Shown piece by piece: positions 8,764 through 17,385 of a stretch of 64,000 nucleotides of DNA. The position numbers and the translations under genes were made by a program. Each line of letters opens with the position of its first letter. Within the stretch, counting starts at the first letter, position 1. A model generated the notes under the pieces. The model did not search any database, had not been told where the DNA came from, and saw only the letters and a program-made list of their open reading frames with translations. The DNA comes from Oscillospiraceae bacterium. GTDB taxonomy: Bacteria > Bacillota > Clostridia > Oscillospirales > Ruminococcaceae. The stretch spans positions 186,001 to 250,000 of the forward strand of contig JAFRTG010000027.1 in assembly GCA_017427265.1 (NCBI GenBank). Direction: 5' to 3'.

Positions 8764-11703
8764 TTATGCAAGCAGCAGGCGCTTCATCAGGGTGAGATCA
8801 AGTGCATTGATTATGCCGTCGCCGCTGCAGTCTGCCATCGGATAATTCGGGAGAATGCCGGAACCGAACAGATACTTCTGCAGGCACACAATGTCTGCGA
8901 TAGTAAGTTCGCCGTCGCCGTTTGCATCGCCCGGAACCTGAGAGCGGATTTCATCTGCGGGCTTTGCGTTCTCAAGCAGCTCTGCGGTTTTCCACGCGGT
9001 GCCGTCTGCAAAGACGATATTCTCAATGCCGTAGATCGAAACATAGCCGCTCATGTCACGGACATACAGCGTATAGTAATCGCCGAGCTTTTCCGCATAG
9101 ATTTCTTCCGGCTTGATATCCGCGCCGAATTTCAGCGTGTCATCGGAATCGCCCCAGATCGAATAATCGGTCAGCGAATCGTAGCCGTCGCCGTATTCAT
9201 AGATATAGGTATCGTCGCCGGTTGTGCCGCGGATAGAGTCGTTGCCCTTTCCGCAGTAGATGGTATCCGCATCGTCGGTGTCACGGAATACGTCATCGCC
9301 GTCCGTGCCGCGGAATACCTGCCGGTCAATCAGTTCCTGTACGCCGTTCCAGACTGTGCCGTCTGCGAAGCGGAATTCTTCGATCGGGAAGATGTTGGTA
9401 AAGCCGGATATCTGATTGCCGGGCATGGTAACGGAGCCGCCGACCTTATCAAAGCAGAGCGTGAAGGAATATTTGTCGAGCGAAAGCACAACCGTCACTT
9501 CGTCCGGATTGATGCCCTCACCGAAAATCACAACATCATGGCCGCCGTAAGGATAATAGCCTTGGCCCTTCTGCTCGTCGATGGTGTCGTCGCCGTCACC
9601 GGCATTGTAGTGGTAGGTATCATCACCGTTGCGGCCGCTGAGGTAATCATCGCCGGTGCCGCCGTAGAAGGTATCATTGCCGCCTGCGCCGTACAGTGTA
9701 TCATTACCGCCGTAACCGTATACCGTGACATCGCCGCTGTATTCCTTCCAGAACTGCGCGTCGCCGTCCACCAGCGCTGTGATTTCTTCATCTTCGTCGG
9801 TTCCGTACAGACTGCAGGTCAGCTCCAGCAGATTCTGCCGTGTCCACTTGGTGCCGTCCTCAAACCAGATCGCGTTGATCGGGAATACCGGGGAGGTGCC
9901 GGAATACATATTGCCCGGCAGCGTAACGGTTTCGCCGGTCTGCATGATATGCAGGACAAATGCATAGGTGCCATCCTTGGGTGAGAAGGTCACGCGCACT
10001 TCATCCGGTTTGATGCCCCCGCCGAGCCAGAGAACATCGTAGCCGTCATACGGATAGGTGCCTGTGCCGGTCGTTTCGTCAACCGTGTCGTTGCCGTCGC
10101 CGAGTGCGTAATAGAACAGATCATCCTGCGGGCCGCCGATCACGGTATCATCGCCCTTGCCGCCGTACAGAAAATCTGTATTGCCGCCGCCGGTCAGGAT
10201 ATCGTGGCCGTCCATGCCGTAGAGATAATGTGCTCCGCCGTCGTTGAAAATCGGTGCGAGACTGCCGGCCTTGATGGTATCATTTCCGTCATAGCCGAGA
10301 ATGTAGTTTGTATCGGACAGGCCGGTCAGCGTATCGTCGCCGCCCTTGCCGAAGATGCGGCACTTTTCGCGGTAGCCGGTATATTCGTCTGCTTCCTCCG
10401 TGCCGATGAAGTAATTGACGCGCCAGAGGATGTCCTCATAGTGCAGCACGGTGCCGTCCGCGAATTTGATGTTTTCAATGCGGTTGGTTGTGTTCGTTGA
10501 AAACTCGTCCGGGATATAGATATAGCGCTCGTTGACAAGATCATTGATGAACAGATCATCGCCCGAACGGATCAGCTCGATGTCATCGGGGGTGACGCCG
10601 TAATCAAAATAGATCGTGTCACCGAGTTCGTTCTTGCCCATGTTTCCGTTCTTTTCCTGAATGACAGCATATAGCGGCGTGCTGCGGTTTTCCGGTGAAG
10701 GTACGATATAGGTGTCATCGCCCGCATACAGATTGGCAATCAGTTCAGAAACATAATTAAATTTCTGTCCAACCGGAACACTGTCTCTGTTTTCCGGAAT
10801 ATCCGCTTCACCGAGCGTTGCAGTATCATCACTGACATTCCAGAGTCCGATTTCTGTCATGGAAAGTTCGATCTCCATCAGTTCCCGAAAGATCTCATTG
10901 TTTGCAAATGCGATGTTAGCGATTCCGCGGAGCGCAGCCGCCGTAATCATTGCATAGCCCTTGAACCAATCACCCAGATCAAATGTTTCATCCAGCTCAT
11001 CTGCCAGTTTTACACATACTTCAGCGACAGGAAACAAATCCATTCGTTCAGGCATCAGCGGAATAACCTGTTTGATCTCATCAGTGCCTTCATAGCGGAT
11101 GATGCCGAATGCACCGTCCAGAAAATAAAGACGGTATAAACCCGGATCAGATTCTGTCGGCTCAATTGCGCACATTCTTTCGAAATCTTCTTCCGGCATG
11201 GCACACTTGACTGCTTCATAAAGATACGGTGCAATGATATCGCGCGGAATCTGCTGAACATCAAGTGAGTAAATTTCCGAATTCAGTCTTGCCTCGAATT
11301 GGGATTTATCGGAATAATCGACTGGTTCAACTTCGCCCCTTTCAAGCTGTCCTGCATAATCCGCGATGATTGAAAAGGGGAGCCATGTTTCGCCGGCTTC
11401 CTCCGCGTAAAAAGCAGCCCAACGGTTTTCTGTTGCTTCGAGATCCGGCCGCTTGTTTTCCAGCTCGATGCATTCCTGCTGCCGTTCTTCCAGAATGCGG
11501 AGGCCTTCGGCAACACGCTCTTTGAGTGCTTCAAATTCCGCAGCCTGCTGTTCTTCCGGTGTTAATTCTGCAGGTTCTTCTGTTTCAGTTTCGGTGGTGT
11601 CTGTGATTTCTGTCTCTGTCAGGAGTTCTTCAGCAAAGGACGGGAGTGAACATGCTGATAACAATACTGCGCCTGACACAATGGTAGCAAATAGCCTCTT
11701 CAT
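8764..11703 (-). CDS. Large secreted RTX-like calcium-repeat protein with C-terminal dockerin
   Basis: The start at 11703 (979 residues) is preceded by AAAGGAATGG and gives a signal sequence MKRLFATIVSG with either an LSAC lipobox or a Sec cut after SFA; 72 upstream in-frame codons look like leader. A Glu/Thr-rich segment and a coiled-coil-like stretch follow (about 30-100), then an uncharacterised region to about 440. From about 450 to 850 come three clusters of RTX nonapeptide-like repeats (for example GGNDTLYGAGGNDTFYGG), each followed by a haemolysin-type calcium-binding-related segment with FADGTVW. The end is a complete type I dockerin (about 920-978, GDANGDGELTIAD and DCSGDGIINALD). 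No catalytic domain is recognised. Role is unknown: adhesin or substrate-binding component are possibilities. Confidence 0.85.
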   Translation of the reverse strand: MKRLFATIVSGAVLLSACSLPSFAEELLTETEITDTTETETEEPAELTPEEQQAAEFEALKERVAEGLRILEERQQECIELENKRPDLEATENRWAAFYAEEAGETWLPFSIIADYAGQLERGEVEPVDYSDKSQFEARLNSEIYSLDVQQIPRDIIAPYLYEAVKCAMPEEDFERMCAIEPTESDPGLYRLYFLDGAFGIIRYEGTDEIKQVIPLMPERMDLFPVAEVCVKLADELDETFDLGDWFKGYAMITAAALRGIANIAFANNEIFRELMEIELSMTEIGLWNVSDDTATLGEADIPENRDSVPVGQKFNYVSELIANLYAGDDTYIVPSPENRSTPLYAVIQEKNGNMGKNELGDTIYFDYGVTPDDIELIRSGDDLFINDLVNERYIYIPDEFSTNTTNRIENIKFADGTVLHYEDILWRVNYFIGTEEADEYTGYREKCRIFGKGGDDTLTGLSDTNYILGYDGNDTIKAGSLAPIFNDGGAHYLYGMDGHDILTGGGNTDFLYGGKGDDTVIGGPQDDLFYYALGDGNDTVDETTGTGTYPYDGYDVLWLGGGIKPDEVRVTFSPKDGTYAFVLHIMQTGETVTLPGNMYSGTSPVFPINAIWFEDGTKWTRQNLLELTCSLYGTDEDEEITALVDGDAQFWKEYSGDVTVYGYGGNDTLYGAGGNDTFYGGTGDDYLSGRNGDDTYHYNAGDGDDTIDEQKGQGYYPYGGHDVVIFGEGINPDEVTVVLSLDKYSFTLCFDKVGGSVTMPGNQISGFTNIFPIEEFRFADGTVWNGVQELIDRQVFRGTDGDDVFRDTDDADTIYCGKGNDSIRGTTGDDTYIYEYGDGYDSLTDYSIWGDSDDTLKFGADIKPEEIYAEKLGDYYTLYVRDMSGYVSIYGIENIVFADGTAWKTAELLENAKPADEIRSQVPGDANGDGELTIADIVCLQKYLFGSGILPNYPMADCSGDGIINALDLTLMKRLLLA

Positions 11704-11818
11704 GGGGTTCCATTCCTTTCTACTGTAGTTGGCTGCACAGGACGGATTTCTGATGCCGGGAAAACGGCATTCCGCGTATAGTATATTTGTGCAGAAATAT
11801 TGCTCCGCGGATAATGCT

Positions 11819-11847
11819 ATCATACCACACATATTTGTATATGTCAA
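11819..11847 (-). promoter_or_regulatory. Promoter of the RTX/dockerin gene
   Basis: Minus strand: TTGACA (11847-11842), 17-bp spacer, TATGAT (11824-11819). It leaves a leader of about 110 nt. Apart from this promoter and the terminator at 11979-12019, nothing else is seen in 11704-12044. Confidence 0.75.
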
Positions 11848-11978
11848 TAACTTTTTCTTGCGAAATGCAGCTGCGAGGCCAAAACTTTCATTTTGCGAAT
11901 ACGTACAATCGTTTGCCAATATCGGATTTTATTAGAAATAACTTGCTTTTGCAGCAGGAGAAGCGGTTCCTTTCTTCA

Positions 11979-12019
11979 CAAAAAAAGAGGGAGCAGGATC
12001 GTCCGGATCCTGTTCCCTC
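11979..12019 (-). terminator. Intrinsic terminator of the DUF4190-like gene
   Basis: Fourteen-base stem 11987-12000 / 12006-12019 (GAGGGA...TCCCTC) followed on the minus strand by a run of eight or so T. Confidence 0.9.
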
Positions 12020-12044
12020 TGTTCATACGGGCAAGGTGCAGATG

Positions 12045-12452
12045 TTATACCCCTGCGCTTCCTTCAAAAGTCTGATAGTAGTCGCTGATTTTCTGACTGC
12101 CGCTGTTCACAACGATGCTGATGATGAGCACGATGAGCGCGGTCAGGAGTGCTGCAGCGGAAAGCAAAATGCCGATTTTCCGCAGCTTGTCCGAATTTTC
12201 ATGCGCGGTATCGGACAAAATGCCGCAGGCGATCCCTGCGATGCCGAGAATGAATGCTGCGGGCGCTGCGCAGGATGTGCAGATCCCGGCCAGTCCCAGC
12301 AGCACAGAGGCGATTGCCAGCTTGCCGGGGCGCGTTTTCTGCTGCGGAACCGGTTTGTCCAGCGGGTCATGCCATTCCACTGCGCCGCTGGAGACCGGGT
12401 TTTTCTTTTCTTCCTCGGTCAGTTCTCTTTGTACGGTTTGATTGTCGTCCAT
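12045..12452 (-). CDS. Small two-helix membrane protein, DUF4190-like
   Basis: 135 residues starting MDDNQTVQRE at 12452, preceded by AGGAG; longer upstream frames are non-coding leader. A charged cytoplasmic N-terminus (about 1-40) is followed by two hydrophobic segments rich in Gly and Ala (LAIASVLLGLAGI and AAFILGIAGIACGIL), then a further helix near the C-terminus (AALLTALIVLIISIVV). This matches the DUF4190-type proteins common in Firmicutes, whose role is not established. It has its own promoter and terminator, so it is monocistronic. Confidence 0.75.
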   Translation of the reverse strand: MDDNQTVQRELTEEEKKNPVSSGAVEWHDPLDKPVPQQKTRPGKLAIASVLLGLAGICTSCAAPAAFILGIAGIACGILSDTAHENSDKLRKIGILLSAAALLTALIVLIISIVVNSGSQKISDYYQTFEGSAGV

Positions 12453-12500
12453 ATGTTTTTCTCCTGTGATATGATGGTGCCGGTGTTCTTCTTCATTTTC

Positions 12501-12529
12501 ATTATAACGCTTTTCTGTTTTGTTGTCAA
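12501..12529 (-). promoter_or_regulatory. Promoter of the DUF4190-like gene
   Basis: Minus strand: TTGACA (12529-12524), 17-bp spacer, TATAAT (12506-12501). Confidence 0.8.
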
Positions 12530-12545
12530 CCCGATGCACGGAAAA

Positions 12546-12572
12546 AGCACCCCTGTCAGGGACAGAGATGCT
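12546..12572. terminator. Bidirectional terminator downstream of the LRR metalloprotease
   Basis: Twelve-base stem 12546-12557 / 12561-12572 with a 3-nt loop, flanked by an A-run on the left and TTTTT on the right. It ends the minus-strand gene at 12624. Confidence 0.8.
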
Positions 12573-12623
12573 TTTTCCTTGGGATATGAAATTCTTCCGG
12601 AGGATTTTGAGAAATTGCACAGT

Positions 12624-14063
12624 TTAATCAAAATTGCATGCAGGTGTGTTTTCTCCGATCACAGCGTTGTAATCCTTTGTCAGGACGGTGTCGGTCCAGC
12701 CGAGATTGCAGGCAATGAACCAGCCGATATTCGGCCACTTGTCCTTTTCCATTACGTCACCGTTCATATATGTGCCTGTATAATCGGCATCAACGTCTCT
12801 GATCGGATAGACATCCATAGCGCCGAACAGGTGGCAGACCTCATGCATCCATGCATATTCATGGTTGCGGCTGTTGCTCCATTCGGTGTATACATATGCA
12901 AGCTCTCTGTAATCATATTCATAATCACGCTTTGCATATGCAGCCGACTGCCAGTTACCCTCTGCGAATACAACATAGGCGATTTCGTCATAACCGAGGA
13001 ACGCCTTCAGAGCCTGCGTTGCATCCTTCATGTTCTTGTAGCGGTACAGGAACGGATATTCCGACTTCACAGCATTCAGAACCTCATTACTTGTATCCAC
13101 AAAGTCTTCCGCTCTGTCATAGCGGTCCTTGTCGCTGTACATTTCGATGAAAGCATTGTCGATGCTGACCTCTACGCCGTACTTTTCGGCTTCCTGTTCC
13201 AGCAGGAGGCTGTCATTGGTTGCATCGTCGCGCATTCTCTTCGCCTTGTCCGGATTCCATGTCTTGTGATCCGGAGAAGCGACAAGCAGATTCACGATCA
13301 GGACATTGCCCTTCAGCTTCTTTGCATCGCCGCGGTTGTATCTTGCATTGTGCTCCTTCATGTAATCAGCTGTTCTGACTGCATTCGGGTTGTTCACAAT
13401 ACCGGTGCCGATAAATGCACCCTCCTGTACATACAGAGAGGAATGATCCTGACTGACGCTGTTCTCGTCGAGGTCTTTCAGGTTCATGCAGCCGTAGAAG
13501 GCCTTCGGCTTGATGATGATATCATCGCGGCACTTGAACTGAATCGAACGCAGATTGTCGCAGTTGTTGAAGGCATAGCTTTCGATCTCCAGTCTGGAAT
13601 CGTCCTCGACGGCGGTTTCGCTTCCGTCAAAGAGAACACTTTCCAGATTATCGCAGTCATAGAATGCGCACGGGGAAATCTTCTCGCACTTCTTGCCCAC
13701 AACGAATTCGGAGATGCCGCTGCAGCAGAAGAATGCGTTGTTTCTGATTGCGGTTACGTCCGCGCAGTTGATCTGAACAGGTTCGTTCATTTCAGAAAAA
13801 GCAAACGAACCGATCACAACCGGCAGTGCCTCGATCTCAGACGGAACATTGATGCACAGTCTGCCGGTTTCATCCGTGAAGCCCTTGCCTGCAACATCCG
13901 TGATTTCAGCAGTGTTGTCCCGGATTGTGTACTTGAATCTTGCGGTTTCATTTTCACAGAAATTGCCGGCTGCCGAAGCACTGACCTGCATCTGTGCAGC
14001 AAACGCTGCGCACATTACTGCTGCAGAAACCAAAGATGTCATGTTACGAAACGGTTTCTTCAT
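12624..14063 (-). CDS. Secreted BspA-like leucine-rich repeat protein with a zinc metalloprotease domain
   Basis: 479 residues from the ATG at 14063 (GGGAGG upstream). A Sec signal (about 1-32) precedes LRR_5/BspA-type repeats (about 60-225; phrases such as AFYDCDNLESVLF and AFNNCDNLRSIQF). The C-terminal half contains HEVCHLFGAMD: zinc ligands His407 and His411, Glu408 as base, Asp417 as a possible third ligand, so it resembles metzincin or snapalysin-like proteases. No dockerin is present, unlike most secreted neighbours. It is likely an extracellular protease whose LRR part binds a surface or substrate. Family placement of the protease is tentative. Confidence 0.8.
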   Translation of the reverse strand: MKKPFRNMTSLVSAAVMCAAFAAQMQVSASAAGNFCENETARFKYTIRDNTAEITDVAGKGFTDETGRLCINVPSEIEALPVVIGSFAFSEMNEPVQINCADVTAIRNNAFFCCSGISEFVVGKKCEKISPCAFYDCDNLESVLFDGSETAVEDDSRLEIESYAFNNCDNLRSIQFKCRDDIIIKPKAFYGCMNLKDLDENSVSQDHSSLYVQEGAFIGTGIVNNPNAVRTADYMKEHNARYNRGDAKKLKGNVLIVNLLVASPDHKTWNPDKAKRMRDDATNDSLLLEQEAEKYGVEVSIDNAFIEMYSDKDRYDRAEDFVDTSNEVLNAVKSEYPFLYRYKNMKDATQALKAFLGYDEIAYVVFAEGNWQSAAYAKRDYEYDYRELAYVYTEWSNSRNHEYAWMHEVCHLFGAMDVYPIRDVDADYTGTYMNGDVMEKDKWPNIGWFIACNLGWTDTVLTKDYNAVIGENTPACNFD

Positions 14064-14156
14064 AATATACCTCCCATACTGCCGGCGGGGTTCCGGCAAT
14101 ATTGTCTTATTCCTACTTCTTCACATCAGATTCGGCGCAGCGCTTTGCCTGGGGAA

Positions 14157-14185
14157 ATTCTATCACGATTTTCTTGCTGTGTCAA
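14157..14185 (-). promoter_or_regulatory. Promoter of the LRR metalloprotease gene
   Basis: Minus strand: TTGACA (14185-14180), 17-bp spacer, TAGAAT (14162-14157). Confidence 0.75.
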
Positions 14186-14376
14186 TCGAATCAAGCCGAT
14201 TTTCATAGATAATTCTGCTTATCTTAATAGAAATGAAATCTTTTTTTCATCTCTTGCACAGATTCTGATGATTATGATTTGTATTAACAACCGGTTTGCA
14301 AAATAGTACACATTGTTTGCGGGCGCTGCTGCCGGAACGGAAGGAGCGTCTGTTTTTTTATAACAAAATGTATCTG

Positions 14377-14456
14377 TAAGTTGCTTTGTGGAGCAAGTAA
14401 GTTGCGTTTTTTGAGGGGTAAGTTGCATTGACAACAGCCGGTTTATTATGATATGA
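14377..14456 (+). promoter_or_regulatory. Promoter of the dockerin/SH3 gene with three TAAGTTGC repeats at 21-bp spacing
   Basis: TAAGTTGC occurs at 14377-14384, 14398-14405 and 14419-14426, each exactly 21 bp from the next. The last ends one base before -35 TTGACA (14428-14433); the -10 is TATGAT or a nearby AT-rich hexamer around 14450-14456. GAGGGGTAAGTTGCATTGAC is identical to the copy upstream of 5504. The rest of 14186-14376 is AT-rich with no gene seen. Confidence 0.75.
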
Positions 14457-14583
14457 TAAAAACAGCAGGTTCCGGATGTACTGCAGCACGCCGGAGCTGC
14501 CGCTGATTCCGTACATAAGAACAGACAGCAGAGGTATCCTTTCCTGCCTTTGCATATTTTATTACAGAACGGAGGAATATTCT

Positions 14584-16851
14584 ATGAAAACGAAAAAGCT
14601 GGCATGTCTGACGGCATGTACAATGCTTGCATCCGCTGTTTGGATGCTGCCTGCTCAGGCTGCCGGTACAGACGGCGGGGTGACGGATCCGCTGTTCGGC
14701 ACGCTGCCGGACTGGGTTCCGCATGATTTTGTATCCGCGATGCAGTTTCTAAACACACACGGAAAATCCTATGTATCCGACGGCATCATCTGTCTTGTGC
14801 GGCCGATGGCGCATTTCCGGACGGACGATTATCAGTATGAAATTGGCGGAAGCATGGCTTTGGTGAACACGCCGGCCAGCACCCAGCCGAAAATCTATGA
14901 GCTGGAAATCCCGGAAAAGCCGGATCCGGAAGATGCGGAAGCAGTCAAGGCCTATGAGGATTTCTGCGACAGTGTCGGAAACTATACGCATGATTACAGC
15001 GTGTTTGAACGCTATGCAGAGTGCAGGACACAGACCGCCTTGGAAGTGGAGTTGTTCCGCGTGGCGGACGGAGAGGATCTGATTGTGACCTGGCTGGAAA
15101 AAGAAGGCGGGGAGCTCAATAAAAAAGAGGAGTTCCGCTTTGGCAGTGCAGACGGCAATATGTATGAGACCGATATCTGGGGCTGGCTGCCGGACTGCGA
15201 TGCGGAATACAAGGCGTTTCTCGATCACTACGGCAGGGCGTCTGTTTATGACAATTACATTGTTTACTGCGCAGACGTGAACGGCAGCACAGGGGAAACG
15301 CTCAAAATGACGCAGGAGAGCGATGACGGCTGCGAAATCAAGCAGGTGCTCGAATCTGACTGCATACCGTTTCTGCTGAATTACGAGGACGGCACAGGTG
15401 TCTCTTCGGTCCTTCTGTACAAGCCTGTCAAGGACGGTACAGTCGAAGTCAAATGGACGATTGAGCGGGATATTCCCGGTGAGGAGCCGTTTCAGCAGAC
15501 TGTCGGACTGTATGAGGCAAAAGATGACTGTGCGTTCGTTTATGACAACTCAGAGCATAAGAAGCAGAGCATTGTCGTAACATTTCTCGATCAGGATACC
15601 GGTGAGATGATAGATACATCTTCAGGGCAGGATGTGCTGATGAGACAATCCGGAGTCGGTGATCCGATAGATCCGTATGTCACGAAAACATTCAAAATCA
15701 CATCAAATCCGTTCAGATTTGATGTAAGCAGTGACATTGTTCAGACAGATGACTACTTCTACTATCCGAAATCGAACGGCGGCTATTACAAAAAAACAAA
15801 ATTTGAGACCACAGAGTATGACGCATATCAGACCTGCATGACCTGTAAAATGAAGTGGAATCCGAGCGGCGATCTGAACGGTACGGATGATTTTACAACG
15901 GCAGATATTACCCTGTTGAAAAAGCTGCTTTCCGGACAGGATGTCAAAATCAAAGACTGGAACGCTGCTGATTTCTGCCGCGACAACACGCTAAATGCGG
16001 CAGACCTCACTATGATGAAGCGCGCATATATCCTGAAGCATACAAAGATTGAAAAGCCGGATACCGTCAGTGATGATTATAACTCTTTCTATGTCATCGG
16101 CGACAATCTGAAACTGTATGCGGGCCCCGGCGACGATTATACGGTGATTGATACATTTGAACTTGGCGCCTTTTTCTTTGAAAGAGGCTATAACAAGGGC
16201 AATGACGACTGGGTTTATGTCGGAAACGGCTGGATCAAGACAAAATGCGACAACAGCGATGCGCCGAATATCCGGTTTACTGATCTGGCGTATGACAAGC
16301 CTGTCATTTACCTGTATCCTGAGCAGGAGACGGATGTGCATGTGGAGCTGGAGCTGACGACATCCACTCTGGCGACAACCTATCCGCGTTACAATGACGG
16401 CTGGGACGTCACGGCTTATCCGGACGGCACGCTGCTGAACAAAGCGGACGGCACGCATCACAGATACCTCTTCTGGGACAGCACCGACAGCACCACCAGC
16501 TTTGATTTCTCCAAAGGATTCTGCGTTGCCGGCAGCGAGACCGAGCAGTTCCTCAAGGAGAAGCTCACGTACATGGGACTGACGGAAGAGGAGATGAACG
16601 AATTTATCGTGTACTGGCTTCCTCGCATGGAGCACAATGCGTATAATCTGATTGCATTCCAGGGCGATGCCTATACAGATTCCGCAAAGCTCAGCATCAC
16701 CCCGGCACCGGACAGCCTCTGCCGTGTCTTTATGGCGTATATTCCGCTGGATGAGGCCAGGGAGATCGAACCGCAGCAGCTGGAAACCTTTGAAAGAAAA
16801 GGCTTTTCAGTTGTGGAGTGGGGCGGCACCGAGATCGGCGCGCGCAAGTAA
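14584..16851 (+). CDS. Secreted protein with internal dockerin, SH3-like module and a conserved C-terminal domain of unknown function
   Basis: 755 residues starting MKTKKLACL at 14584 (GGAGG upstream; 36 in-frame codons before it are leader). A Sec signal (about 1-27) is followed by an uncharacterised 400-residue region, a type I dockerin in the middle (GDLNGTDDFTTAD from about 429, then DFCRDNTLNAAD), an SH3-like segment (LYAGPGDDYTVID, about 500-558) and a C-terminal domain beginning about 563 with KPVIYLYPE and ending VVEWGG. That last domain recurs in Firmicute secreted proteins as far as I recall, but I know no function. The arrangement suggests a cell-wall or polymer-binding protein carried on the scaffold. 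No catalytic residues are recognised. Confidence 0.8.
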   Translation: MKTKKLACLTACTMLASAVWMLPAQAAGTDGGVTDPLFGTLPDWVPHDFVSAMQFLNTHGKSYVSDGIICLVRPMAHFRTDDYQYEIGGSMALVNTPASTQPKIYELEIPEKPDPEDAEAVKAYEDFCDSVGNYTHDYSVFERYAECRTQTALEVELFRVADGEDLIVTWLEKEGGELNKKEEFRFGSADGNMYETDIWGWLPDCDAEYKAFLDHYGRASVYDNYIVYCADVNGSTGETLKMTQESDDGCEIKQVLESDCIPFLLNYEDGTGVSSVLLYKPVKDGTVEVKWTIERDIPGEEPFQQTVGLYEAKDDCAFVYDNSEHKKQSIVVTFLDQDTGEMIDTSSGQDVLMRQSGVGDPIDPYVTKTFKITSNPFRFDVSSDIVQTDDYFYYPKSNGGYYKKTKFETTEYDAYQTCMTCKMKWNPSGDLNGTDDFTTADITLLKKLLSGQDVKIKDWNAADFCRDNTLNAADLTMMKRAYILKHTKIEKPDTVSDDYNSFYVIGDNLKLYAGPGDDYTVIDTFELGAFFFERGYNKGNDDWVYVGNGWIKTKCDNSDAPNIRFTDLAYDKPVIYLYPEQETDVHVELELTTSTLATTYPRYNDGWDVTAYPDGTLLNKADGTHHRYLFWDSTDSTTSFDFSKGFCVAGSETEQFLKEKLTYMGLTEEEMNEFIVYWLPRMEHNAYNLIAFQGDAYTDSAKLSITPAPDSLCRVFMAYIPLDEAREIEPQQLETFERKGFSVVEWGGTEIGARK

Positions 16852-16859
16852 TCTGCATA

Positions 16860-17350
16860 CAAAAAACCGGTTCAGATCTTCGGATCCGAACCGGTTTTTC
16901 ATAATCTGAGCAAGCAATCTGATGACAGACTCTTCCGCCGCGGGTTTCAAAATCATAGAAATTAAAAGGAAGTCATCATCCCTTGCGGGATGCAGCGGAG
17001 AACGCTTGCGAAACAAATTGGTACAGGCCATCCTGTGACTGACATACTCCGGGCTTGTCAAATTAAAAGTTTGATTGTAAAAGGAAGTCACATCAGCAGC
17101 CGAAGCTGCTGTCCCGAAGCAACGCCTGAACCGTGTGATACAGGCTATCCAGCGGCACGCTGCGTGAATGGAGCACATGGCACTGCGAATGCAATAAAAG
17201 GAAGCCGCTGAAAAAACATGTTCAGCTCCATGCGCAACGCCTGTATCGCTGCAGCAGGCAATCTGACAGCCGGCAAAAACCTGTACTGAAGAAGTGACGA
17301 ACTTTTTCATAAAAGGAAGCTGTCATAACGTACAGGCATACGCCTGCTGC
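16860..17350 (-). ncRNA. Candidate structured regulatory RNA: four-unit tandem array with CUUCCUUUU motifs every 115-117 nt
   Basis: On the plus strand AAAAGGAAG occurs at 16964, 17079, 17196 and 17311 (spacing 115, 117, 115). Read on the minus strand each motif is CUUCCUUUU and follows a stem-loop: CATCCC/GGGATG capped by GCAA, CAGCAGC/GCTGCTG capped by TTCG, GCTGAA/TTCAGC, and a weaker CTGT/ACAG. UUCG and GNRA loops appear only in the minus sense, which sets the strand. Upstream of these stems most units also have a GCCTG...CAGGC hairpin (unit 4 imperfect). A promoter at 17357-17385 and the terminator at 16861-16900 frame a transcript of about 490 nt. It lies between convergent genes, so it is not a leader of either. 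The CUUCCUUUU segments could pair with AAAGGAA-type ribosome binding sites. No known RNA family is recognised. Confidence 0.6.
16861..16900. terminator. Strong bidirectional terminator closing the gene at 14584 and the minus-strand RNA array
   Basis: Fourteen-base stem 16865-16878 / 16883-16896 with a 4-nt loop, flanked by A6 on the left and T5 on the right, so it can stop transcription in both directions. Confidence 0.9.
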
Positions 17351-17356
17351 ATGTTC

Positions 17357-17385
17357 AGTATAACACGGATTCTGCCCGGTGTCAA
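17357..17385 (-). promoter_or_regulatory. Promoter of the tandem-array RNA, overlapping the stop codon of the TerD-like gene
   Basis: Minus strand: TTGACA (17385-17380), 17-bp spacer, TATACT (17362-17357). Start of transcription expected near 17350. The -35 box includes the stop codon of the gene at 17382. Confidence 0.7.

Noticed and set aside
11787-14306. 839-codon plus-strand ORF
   Set aside because: It lies antisense to the DUF4190-like and LRR metalloprotease genes, spans two terminators and has Cys/Ile/Val-rich shadow translation.
16807-17310. 167-codon minus-strand ORF beginning MKKFVTSSVQVFAGC across the repeat array
   Set aside because: It is preceded by TTCCTTTT instead of a ribosome binding site, runs through the stem-loops and the terminator into the end of another gene, and its translation has no domain. 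The RNA reading explains the region better.
16964-17319. CRISPR or integron attC array
   Set aside because: The shared core is only about 9 nt with long partly similar intervals, no cas or integrase gene is near, and attC core-site sequences are not seen.
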